A stretch of DNA of 64,000 nucleotides, taken from positions 62,001 through 126,000 of the forward strand of contig CAJNDS010000092.1 of NCBI GenBank assembly GCA_905221605.1, given 5' to 3'. The notes under the pieces were generated by a model. The model was given only the letters and a program-made list of their open reading frames with translations, did no database searches and was not told the DNA's origin. The first letter of the stretch is position 1, and each line of letters begins with the position of its first letter. A program made the translations under genes and the position numbers. Of the stretch, positions 55,888 through 64,000 are shown one piece after another. This stretch comes from Symbiodinium natans (taxonomy: Eukaryota; Sar; Dinophyceae; Suessiales; Symbiodiniaceae).

Positions 55888-56045
55888 GTTTTGGGGTTTG
55901 GGGTTTAGGGGTTTAGGGGTTTAGGGGTTGAGGGGTTGAGGGGTTTAGGGGTTTAGGGGTTTCGGGGTTTCGGGGTTTCGGGGTTTCGGGGTTTCGGGGT
56001 TTCGGGGTTTAGGGGTTTAGGGGTTTAGGGGTTTAGGGGTTTAGC
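55888..56045. repeat. TTTAGGGG / TTTCGGGG / TTGAGGGG octamer array
   Basis: Nineteen or so octamers in homogenised sub-blocks: TTTAGGGG, TTGAGGGG, six TTTCGGGG, then TTTAGGGG. It mirrors 55687-55787 in opposite orientation across a 100-bp gap that contains the psaL exon. Confidence 0.93.
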
Positions 56046-56689
56046 TCCTCGTCCCGCGACGGGTTTAGGGCTTCAGCCACATCTCCCTTGGCCCGGCCCG
56101 CTCCCCCCCACCCAGCAGTCTTGCTCCTTACTCAGACACGCCAGCAAACACTTGCGGCCCAACCCCTCCCCTTTTTCTTTCGAAGCTTTTCATGGCATGA
56201 TATTCCCGGGCCAAAACAGACAAGATGACGAATGCCATGCGTAGAAATCTTGGCTGGAACTATGGCAGAGATCGAGATAGGACCGCGGCCGCTGACTGAA
56301 AGGAACCCCGAAAAAGATACAACAATTCAATTGGGCTTTGGGGCTAAGGAAAGTGATGTGGCAACCGTCAACAAATTCAGACTGACCAACTGGGGCGTCA
56401 GCTTCCCCGAACGTATTTGAAAGAAGCGGCGCTGAGGAACTGCTTCGCGAACAGACCGTTCTCCGTAAGCGTGATGACCTGATCACCAGCGAAGGGCTCC
56501 TGGCAGCATAGGAAACTGTGCATAGACAAGGCTTGCCAGTGTACGAATCTAGCTGTTGTGGTTCCGGGAGGCAGATGAAGCGTTCACCCGCAGATCCAGA
56601 TCCCACACTTGCATGCGTGTCTCAGTTTAGGGTTTCTGGTTTAGGGTTTGGGCTTGGGGTTTGGGCTACGAGGTGCGAACATGTGCCCG

Positions 56690-57870
56690 TCCTTGCCCTT
56701 CCACTGGGTGACGAAGCCCGTCAGAAAGTAGCCGGAGGGGCCAGGGACTGCGAATGGGATCTTACCTGGTGGCAGACAGGTGGCTTGCTTCCGGTTGCTC
56801 TGCTTATAGGTTTCTGAAGGGAGGGCTGTTCATGGGGGGGTAGGTAGCCAGAACATTAGGGAAGCTGAGGGAGTATTCGGGAACTTGGGTTACATACCCG
56901 CCTTGAGCCCCCTTCCTTAAGGACCCGATAATCTGAGAAATGCTCTCGCGAGCCTTCCATCTGCAGCTGCTTCCACTCCTCGATCTCCTCATCGAGCGCA
57001 GCTTTTACGGGTTTAGGGCTTAAGGAAGTTTAAGAGTTTTGGGGGTTTGACGGGTTTAGGGTTTAGGGTGTAGCGCTGGCACGTTGCTTGCACTGCGTGG
57101 CCCCTTGTTACTAAAACGCCAGGAGAGTATCGATTTTAGTGTGCATATATATATATATATACATACATATATACATACATAAATACATACATACATACAT
57201 ACAGACAGACATACATACATGTTGTCTATTTATCTATTTATTTACCTATTTCTATTTATATAGAGATAGAGAGAGAATGTGAGAGGTGCATGTATCTATA
57301 TAATATACATAATGGCTGTATTCATATATGTATACATACTAAAGGGATATTCATGCCAATCGTATCAAGTCTGACAGCCCCGGCCTTGGCCCCGAGAAGC
57401 TCTGCCTTTATTCCCGGAGCTCAGGGCTGTTAGGGCTTTTTAGGATTTTGAGGGTTTTTGTTTTAGGGGTATATAGGGTTTAGGGGCTTCTAGGGCTTTG
57501 TAAGGGTTTCGGGGTTTGTTGGGTCTGCATGAAAGTCCGCACACCGCCGCGCGTAAATCAAAGACGCACAGGCCTCGGGGAGTTGTCTGGAGTATCTGAT
57601 CGGCTTAGGGTATAGGGTATAGGGTTTAGGGTTCGGGATACCCTAGACAACAAGGACTGTACGAGAATGACAGGATGGAAGTCCCCAAAATGGGGCCCAT
57701 GATTTTGGGAGGGAATTTCGAATCATCAAAAGAAGGTAGGTAAGCTCGAATTGCACAATCCTAAAGCCTACACCTACACTCAAAACCCTAAACCCAATCA
57801 CGCGCCACCGACTCCTGCAGCTCACGTTCAGTGGTGAGTTGGGTGGAGTCCTTCCACGCACTCTCGATGG
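56690..57870 (-). CDS. Unrecognised exon group upstream of psaL
   Basis: Exons about 57865-57790 (AIESAWKDSTQLTTERELQE, SVARDW), 57000-56935 (AALDEEIEEWKQLQMEGSRE) and 56770-56690 (IPFAVPGPSGYFLTGFVTQW, KGKDGH). The first two look helical and charged. The third has GYFLTGF, superficially like PsaL's GYFLIGPF but with different flanks. They could be 5' exons of the psaL transcript (targeting region) or a separate gene. Not joined; no family recognised. Confidence 0.45.
57140..57335. repeat. (TA)n/CATA/TTTA microsatellite cluster
   Basis: (TA)n, then ACAT repeats, TATTTA repeats and AGAGAG. Confidence 0.85.
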
Positions 57871-58077
57871 CCCTCCCTAAACCCAGCAAACCCCAAGGGT
57901 TTTAAGGGCTGGAAAGAACCGCAACCGGACCCGCATCGCTGCGAAAGGAAGTCGGCTACGCTAAGGGTTCAGGGTTCAGGGTTCAGGGTTCAGGGTTCAG
58001 GGTTTAGGGTTTAGGTCCCAACCCTGGGTCTAACCGCCCCCCCGCCCAGCAATGGATGACTTCGTTTGGGCCTTTGA

Positions 58078-58165
58078 ACGAATTAGGGGTTTCCGAAAAT
58101 GAGGATACCTTCTTGGAGTTTCTACTATAAGGGAATCCTGCGTACTATTTCCCCCGTAACCCTAA
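58078..58165. mobile_element. MITE family M4 left part
   Basis: AATTAGGGGTTTCCGAAAAT ... AAGGGAATCCTGCGTACTATT. Confidence 0.65.
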
Positions 58166-58339
58166 ACCCTAAACCCTAAACCCTTCTTTTCGCAAGCCCC
58201 CCCCCCACCCCCTTTAGGGGTTTGGGTGTTGAAGGTGCCAGGTTCATGCTGATCTTTCGAGAGAACCTGGTCCAGTGAGTCCACCCCAGTTCCATCCACG
58301 CCCTGGTTCTTGGTAGGGAATGAGGGAATTAGGGCCCTA

Positions 58340-58435
58340 TATATGTACACCTATATATATATACATGTATACATGTATACATGTATATATTAATATGTAT
58401 GTGTGTGTGTATATAGATATATATATATATATGCT
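58340..58435. repeat. (TA)n/ATGT microsatellite
   Basis: Alternating purine-pyrimidine tract. Confidence 0.85.
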
Positions 58436-58444
58436 GCAGCGTCG

Positions 58445-58920
58445 CTCCCCCCCCCCCCCCCCCCCCATGGTCCCCCCCCCCCCCCCACCCCCAAATTCTT
58501 TCCCCGCCCCGCCCCCCTGTGGTTTGGGCCCCCCTGTGGGGTGGTTTGGGTTCAGGGTTCAGGGTTCAGGGTTCAGGGTTTAGGGTTTAGGGTTTAGGGT
58601 TTAAGGTTTAGGGTTTAGGTTTTGGGTTTTTTTTTTAGGGTTTAGGGTATAGGGTATAGGGTATAGGGTTTCGGGTTTAGGGTCCGCGCCCCGCCCCCCT
58701 GTGGTTTGGGCCCTGCTGTGGGGTGGTGTGGTTGGGGTTTGGGTTGAGGGTTTAAGGTTTAGGGTTTAGGGGTTTAGGGTTTAGGGTCCGCTCCCCGCCC
58801 CCTGTGGTTTGGGCCCCCCTGTGGGGTGGTGTGGTTGGGGTTTGGGTTGAGGGTTTAGGGTTTAGGGGTTTAGGGTTAAGGGTTTAGGGTTTAGGCTTTA
58901 GGGTTTAGGGTTTAGGGGGG
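58445..58920. repeat. Poly-C run and three tandem CCGCCCCCTGTGGTTTGGGC units
   Basis: Three copies (about 58505, 58690, 58795) of CCCCTGTGGTTTGGGCCC then TGTGGGGTGGTxTGGGTT, each followed by TTTAGGG or TTCAGGG units: a higher-order repeat that includes telomere-type blocks. Confidence 0.8.
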
Positions 58921-59055
58921 GTGGGGGTGGGGGGGGGGGATACCATGGGGGGTGGGGGGGGGGGCGTGGGGGGGTACCGACACGGGACACGGAACCATAT
59001 ATATATATATATGTATATATATGAATATCTACATCTACATATATATATATATATA

Positions 59056-61887
59056 TGCTCACCCCCCCCCCCCATGATCTAGGTCGAAAGGCCTTTCGGG
59101 CCCATCGAAGCGAGATTTAAACCTAAGTCGGAATGAAAATTAAAAGGCCACTGGCCTCATTCGTAGTAAATTTTTTTTAGAAATCTAAATTTGCCAATTA
59201 AAAGCCGCGCCCTATGAAATCCTCTTCTGGGGCCTGCCTGTCCGTAACAAAATCTCACAAGAGCTTTATATGCAGAGGTTACAGCCTCAGAAATCCTCAT
59301 CTGGGCTTCCTTCCTATTTCATTGAGAAAATGCTTCTACATAAGAAGCCCACACCCTACGAAAAGAATTCTATACTTAAAGGCCACACCCTATGAAATCC
59401 TCTTCTGGGCCCTCTTAATGAAATTTCAGTAGACTTGTGTCTGATAAAGCCACAGCTTCGTTCGTAATTAACCCAAGTAAAAAAACATATTAAGAGGCCC
59501 AGCCCCAAGACATCCTCTTCTAAGCCTCATTGATTAATACCTATCTAGAACATTTTTGTTTTTCCCACACCCTGTGAAATCTTTCGCTTGCCCCATTCGT
59601 AATGAAACGCAATTTGATTTCATATTGTAAGCCCACACCCTAAGAAATCCTCTTCTGGGCTTCGTAATTGAACCCAAGTGAAGCAAGTGTATATTCAGAG
59701 GCCAACCCCAGGACATCCTCCTCGCAATGAAACCGAGTTAGAATTCTATATTGCAGACCATACCCTATGAAATCCCTTTCTGGCCCCTATTTGTAATGAA
59801 GATTAATTAATTAGAATTCTGTATTACAAAGCCACACGCCAAGAAATCCTCATTAGACCTTCGTTTGTAATTAGACTTATTTTCGATTTGCCAAGATGCT
59901 TGTATTAAAAAAAGCCACACCATTCTGGGGCCTGTTCGTAACAGAATCTCGTAAGAAGTTTATAATGCTAGGTAAGAAGCCCACACCCTAAGAAGTTCTG
60001 ACCTAGGCTAGGTTCGTATGTAACTCTTGGACAGAAATTTATATCATGAGCCCCCATTCGTATTTGAATGTACTTACAATTCCATATTTAACCGCTAGAC
60101 CCTATGAAATCCTCTTCTGGTGCCTATTAGTGAAATGTCAATAGACTTGTATATGATAAAGCCATAGCTTCGTTAGTAAATTAAACCCAAGTCAAACAAA
60201 CAAATTAAGAGGCCCCGCCACAAGACATCCTCTTCTAAGCTTCATTGGTTAATACCTATTTGGAATTCTATTTTGCAGACCACACCCTATGAAATTCTCC
60301 CCTGGCCTCGCTTCATACTACAATGTTATTTGAGGTTTGTATTAAAACGCCACACCCTAAGAAATCCTCATCTGGACTCGTTTGGAATTCCACTTAAATT
60401 GAATTTTAAGTTTAGAGGCCACACCCCTTTGGACAGAATTTAAAAGGCCACACCCTAAGACCTGTGTATGGTAAAGCCACAGCTTCGTTCGTAAAACCAA
60501 ACCAAGTAAAACAATTAAGAGGCCACGCCCTTCTAAGCCTCATTCGTTACTACCTCTTTGGAATTTTATTTTACCGACCACACCCTGTGAAAGTCTCCTC
60601 TGGCCCCGCTTCATAATGAAATGTAATTTGAGGTTTGCACTAAAACACCACACCCTAAGAAATCCTCAACTGGACTTCCTTTGTGATTCCACTTAAATAG
60701 ACGTTTAAATTAAGAGGCCACACCCCAAGACATCCTCTTCGAAGCCCCACTCTTTTTTAAGTCCAATTAGACTTTTGAATTGCAGGTCCACATCCTCAAA
60801 AGAACCACACCCTAAGAAACCCTCTCTATTTCTTTTTTTTATTACTTTTCATATTAAGACGCCACATCCCAAGACATCCTCTTCTAAGCCTCATTCGTAA
60901 TTAAATCTAATGGAACTTTACATGTTAACGCCACGCCCTGCATACCGAATAGGCTGAATTGAAAAAAAAACGAATGGTGGGTGTGTTTGTGTGCTTTTCT
61001 CTGTGTGTGTGCAAGGCAGTCACATTAGCAGAAACAACGTATAACAATACACATTCTTTATACAAGAAAAGCATTTTTTGCAAAATTTGCTAAAAAAAAA
61101 ACCCAAAAATCCAAAAATCCAAAAACTCAAAACCATGGAGCCGGGAGGCCGCCTTTTTTGGATTTTTTGGTTTTCTCGAGGTTTTTTTGGTTTTTTTTGG
61201 AAAAATCCAAAAAAAACCATGGTTTTTTTGGATTTTACTTGCTCCTGGCCTCAAAAACCTAAAAAACACATGGTTTTTTTTGGATTTTGAGTGAAAATCC
61301 AAAAAAAACATGTGTTTTTTTAGTTTCTGAGACCAGGAGCACCTGAAATCTAAAAAAACACGAGGGTTTTTTTGGATTTTCACTCAAAATCCAAAAAAAA
61401 CCATGTGTTTTTTAGGTTTTTGAGGCCAGGAGCAAGTAAAATCCAAAAAAAACCATGGTTTTTTTTTGATTTTTCCAAAGAAAACCAAAAAAACCTCGAG
61501 AAAACCAAAAAATCCAAAAAAGGCGGCCTCCCGGCTCCATGGTTTTGAATTTTTGGATTTTTGGATTTGTGTCAAAATTTGCAAATTCTGCAAAAAAGAA
61601 GTGTTTTTTGCATACAATTCTGTGTTTATAAGCCTGTCCTATGCAAATAATTCATAGACATGTTTACCAAATTGCATTTTCCTGTGTTTTTGGGGTGTTT
61701 TTTTATGTGGTGATGTGGAAGTAGTGCTAAACACACGCTTTTTTCACTATTTACAGGTTTTCTCGCATAGGACTAGACGTGCAAAAACAGGACATCGCCT
61801 AGCATAGCCAGCATGTCATTTTAATCGGTATTTACGAGGGTTTTTATGGGGACAAAGCAAAACCTAGATCATGGGGGGGGGGTGACC
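59056..61887. mobile_element. ~2.8 kb element with terminal inverted repeats in (TA)n
   Basis: Left end CTCAC12 ATGATCTAGGT (59058-59084) is mirrored by ACCTAGATCATG10TGACC (61862-61887), and both ends abut (TA)n. Inside are 20 or more degenerate copies of CCACACCCTAAGAAATCCTC, each with TTCGTAATxxAA spacers (59.2-60.9 kb), then a large hairpin (61.1-61.57 kb). No transposase-like frame is present, so it is probably non-autonomous. Architecture parallels the 2.1-4.3 kb element (TA target, TIR of about 25 bp, A/T-rich interior free of telomere repeats, AAAACC hairpin near the right end), suggesting one superfamily. Confidence 0.78.
61090..61575. repeat. ~100-bp perfect-arm inverted repeat
   Basis: Left arm CATGGAGCCGGGAGGCCGCC then TTTTTTGG...CTCGAGG at about 61130-61200 is mirrored at about 61475-61545 (CCTCGAGAAAACC...GGCGGCCTCCCGGCTCCATG). 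The loop holds further CATGG/AAAACC inverted repeats. Confidence 0.88.
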
Positions 61888-61969
61888 ATATATATATACC
61901 CTTTCAGGGATTCTGTCGGGCCTTCATTCCCTCATTCCCTACCAAGAACCTGGTAGTCCACCCTAAACC

Positions 61970-63035
61970 CGAGAGCAGTCCGGGATCTCGTTCTTCAGGC
62001 GGAGGTAATCCTAAGCTGTGGATGCACTTCCACTCACTTTAGGGTTTAGGGTTTAGGGTTTAGGGTTTAGGGTTTAGGGTTTAGGGTTTAGGGCTTAGGG
62101 CTTAGGGTTTAGGGGGGCGAACGCAGCAAGTGCGAGTCTTGATTGGGGGGGGGGGGGGCTGTTGCAAATTTACTCCTTGAATTGGGGGGCCTGCTTATAC
62201 GGAACTTTGCGCTTACACAGACCCCAATGACCGAATGTAGGGCAGCCCTTGTGTTGCCTACTAAAGTGACGGCCAGGAGACCCACCATCCCATCTTGGTG
62301 GCCTTGCCAGGACCGTACATCTCTGCATAGGCCTTCACCTTGGCGCGCGCCAAGCAAGAGGAGGTCTTCTCGTCGCGGTGAGCCCTGAATCCTAAACCCC
62401 TAAAGGAAACTGGGGTTGGCGCCCTGATAGCCTCGGAATGTGTTTTGCCCTAAACGTGGCCCTCTTAAACCCAATGAGGGAAAATGCCAAATATCCCAAA
62501 TTCCTACCCAGGCACTCCCCAGGCCCTAGGGAATTCTGGTAGAAAAAAGTGAGTTCTCGAAATTGGGTACCCAACATTGTGCAGTACCTCAAAGTCAGGA
62601 CCTAAAAGGGGACCCTAATTTAGAGAACGACCCATATGGTAGATGACCCCCCCCCAATGGGATGGATCTCGTCCCCCAAACAAGTTTTGGCTCGCACCCT
62701 GGGATCAGTTCTCTAAGTTACGGTCACCTTTTGGGGTACCCCAAATAGGGCCGCCTTAGGATAAGGACCTCAAAAGGGGCCATCAGCGCCTATTTGCTTA
62801 AGAGTCCAAAAAATGACAGATACTTCTCACTTTATTGCCCTTATAAGGAAGATACTTACATATATATATATATATATATACAACATATATACACACACAT
62901 AAAAAAAATGTGCTCTCTTTTTTTGGGGGGGGGGGGGAGGAGGAGGGCTCTTAAGCAAAGAGTAGGAATTTCGAGGCAAGCGGCCATGTAGAGGTCGCTG
63001 TCCTCCGGAGGGTTCTCCTTAGCCCAGAAGCCATC
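61970..63035 (-). CDS. Unrecognised exon group
   Basis: Minus-strand exons about 63035-62980 (SDGFWAKENPPEDSDLYMA), 62375-62305 (HRDEKTSSCLARAKVKAYAE, MYG) and 62017-61975 (DYLRLKNEIPDCS, after a CTTAG acceptor). They look coding and may belong with the 57.9-56.7 kb exons, interrupted by the TIR element. Family not recognised. Confidence 0.42.
62037..62115. repeat. Interstitial TTTAGGG array
   Basis: About eleven units, two CTTAGGG. Confidence 0.95.
62783..62974. mobile_element. MITE family M3 copy with internal insertion
   Basis: CTATTTGCTTAAGAGTCC ... CCCTTATAAGGAAGATACTT, then a (TA)n and poly-G expansion, then GGCTCTTAAGCAAAGAGTAGG. Confidence 0.75.
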
Positions 63036-63085
63036 GGATCATAAGGGCACCCTTTTGGTTACTTTATAAGGGAACTCCTAACTAA
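63035..63085. mobile_element. MITE family M5 half copy
   Basis: ATAAGGGCACCCTTTTGGTT then ACTTTATAAGGGAACTCCTA, as at about 36178-36215. Confidence 0.6.
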
Positions 63086-63180
63086 ACCCTAAACCCTAAA
63101 CCCCTTTTAACCCAGGACTGCTGAGGCTCCGGCCTGAGATGCAAAGAAGCAAGCAACATGCAAGAACTTCAGGCAAGCAG

Positions 63181-64000
63181 TTATTCCGCCAACCTATGAA
63201 GCAGCTCTGCGTACTGAGGCTCACTGAGGACTTCAAACAACCAGCACACCCCCAACTCAGAGAAAATGCGGGAAGCAGTTGAGTCAGCCTCTAGCACTAG
63301 GAGCTCTTGCAAGGAAATGGTGACAAATGTAGGAAAGGCAATGGCACTGCAGCTCATCTGCAAGTGTCGAAAGAACTGCACAACTTGAATGTACGAGAAA
63401 TCTGGCAATGGGTAGTGCATCAGCCCATACTCCGTCGAAACCCAGTGTACAGCAAAACTGCCATCGTGCGAACTAGTGAGAAGTAGGGCTTGCATCCACA
63501 TCACGGGCAGCGTGAAGACGCGCAGTGGTTTCGCCCACAGCGAGGGGTTGTACAAGCTTGTCTGTGGCTCGTGTCTCCGCTGGACTGATGTGATGCCTGA
63601 TTGCCAGACTGCCTTGTCTGAAGCAAGACCCTCGAGCTCTGATAGCGTGACGGTACCACCCATGTGGCACGCCGCTGCGGCCTCCTTCGAGGCCCATGTG
63701 AGCAACGTCTGCTTCGGCCCACCTCTGCCTTTAGAATGGTGAACATGCTCGAGCGCCAGCCGCGTGATATGCTCATCTTCAAAGCGAAGCACATGTCCTA
63801 AGTAGTTCCACCGTCGAGTGACCCAAGTAGTGACCCAGGACACGGAATAGCGCACACCCACAATCTTAGCAACTCTTCGTCGAAACCTATTGAGTTCCAG
63901 AGCTAGTGTTTTTGACAATTCTTGGGGAAGGTACAACTTGAGGAGGAACACAAGGCAGGTCGTTTGCATGGCATTGACTCGGCTGATGTGCACCTGCAGA
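63181..64000 (-). CDS. Non-LTR retrotransposon RT C-terminal region (partial)
   Basis: Open for about 270 codons from the window edge to a stop at 63181, the longest frame in the window. RFRRRVAKIVGVRYSVSWVT, then RRWNYLGHVLRFEDEHITRL and HHSKGRGGPKQTLLTWASKE matches the post-polymerase region of LINE-type ORFs (the R-R-W-x-G-H-V-x-R motif). The catalytic part lies beyond the window. The second half (LPVMWMQALLLTSSHDGSFA onward) is not typical and may be a fused downstream sequence. The upstream end is cut by the window, so the apparent ATG at 63993 is not a real start. Confidence 0.7.
   Translation of the reverse strand, partial: LQVHISRVNAMQTTCLVFLLKLYLPQELSKTLALELNRFRRRVAKIVGVRYSVSWVTTWVTRRWNYLGHVLRFEDEHITRLALEHVHHSKGRGGPKQTLLTWASKEAAAACHMGGTVTLSELEGLASDKAVWQSGITSVQRRHEPQTSLYNPSLWAKPLRVFTLPVMWMQALLLTSSHDGSFAVHWVSTEYGLMHYPLPDFSYIQVVQFFRHLQMSCSAIAFPTFVTISLQELLVLEADSTASRIFSELGVCWLFEVLSEPQYAELLHRLAE

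Larger units (their letters stand above)
58308..61951. other. Region framed by an outer 20-bp inverted repeat
   Basis: TTCTTGGTAGGGAATGAGGG at about 58308-58327 reappears inverted (CCCTCATTCCCTACCAAGAA) at about 61931-61950, with extra flanking similarity. This frames (TA)n tracts, a tandem repeat and the 59.06-61.89 kb TIR element, suggesting nested insertion or a composite element. Confidence 0.6.

Overview
The window reads as nuclear DNA of a photosynthetic dinoflagellate. Three things support this. First, plant/alveolate-type telomere repeats (CCCTAAA/TTTAGGG) are scattered in short blocks through the whole 64 kb in both orientations. Second, genes are cut into many tiny exons by introns that mostly begin with GC or GA instead of GT. 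Third, the gene families are ones I associate with dinoflagellate nuclei: an hnRNP U-like SPRY protein, a pentatricopeptide (PPR) array joined to an RluA-type pseudouridine synthase, and a nucleus-encoded photosystem I subunit PsaL. Every gene I can support lies on the minus strand, as in the long one-directional gene clusters of dinoflagellates. Family assignments come from reading translated exons and from recall of the families; no search was run.

Layout, right to left (the direction of transcription). 64.0-63.2 kb: the 3' end of a non-LTR retrotransposon reverse-transcriptase-type ORF. 63.0-56.7 kb: scattered exons of one or more unrecognised genes, interrupted by a ~2.8 kb terminal-inverted-repeat element (59.06-61.89 kb) inside a larger inverted-repeat frame. 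55.9-52.1 kb: psaL, including a 17-nt microexon. 50.8-28.2 kb: a >22 kb gene with more than 20 PPR-type exons, then linker exons, then an RluA pseudouridine synthase domain; one of its introns holds an uninterrupted membrane-protein ORF (38.24-37.78 kb). 28.2-21.6 kb: mostly repeats and weak exon candidates. 21.6-4.6 kb: the hnRNP U-like SPRY gene, with about 30 small exons whose joins rebuild a conserved SPRY domain and the region after it, including a 15-nt microexon. 4.3-2.1 kb: a second TIR element in a (TA)n site. 1.6-0.1 kb: Ala/Pro-rich exon-like segments. The window begins with telomere-type repeats.

The introns and gaps are filled by four main things: telomere-repeat blocks that often touch the splice sites; at least eight families of ~100-bp palindromic MITE-like elements; simple repeats ((TA)n, (GA)n, long G or C runs); and the two larger TIR elements. 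No rRNA, tRNA, CRISPR or bacterial-type operon was seen. Exon limits are exact where a splice join was worked out (stated) and approximate otherwise.
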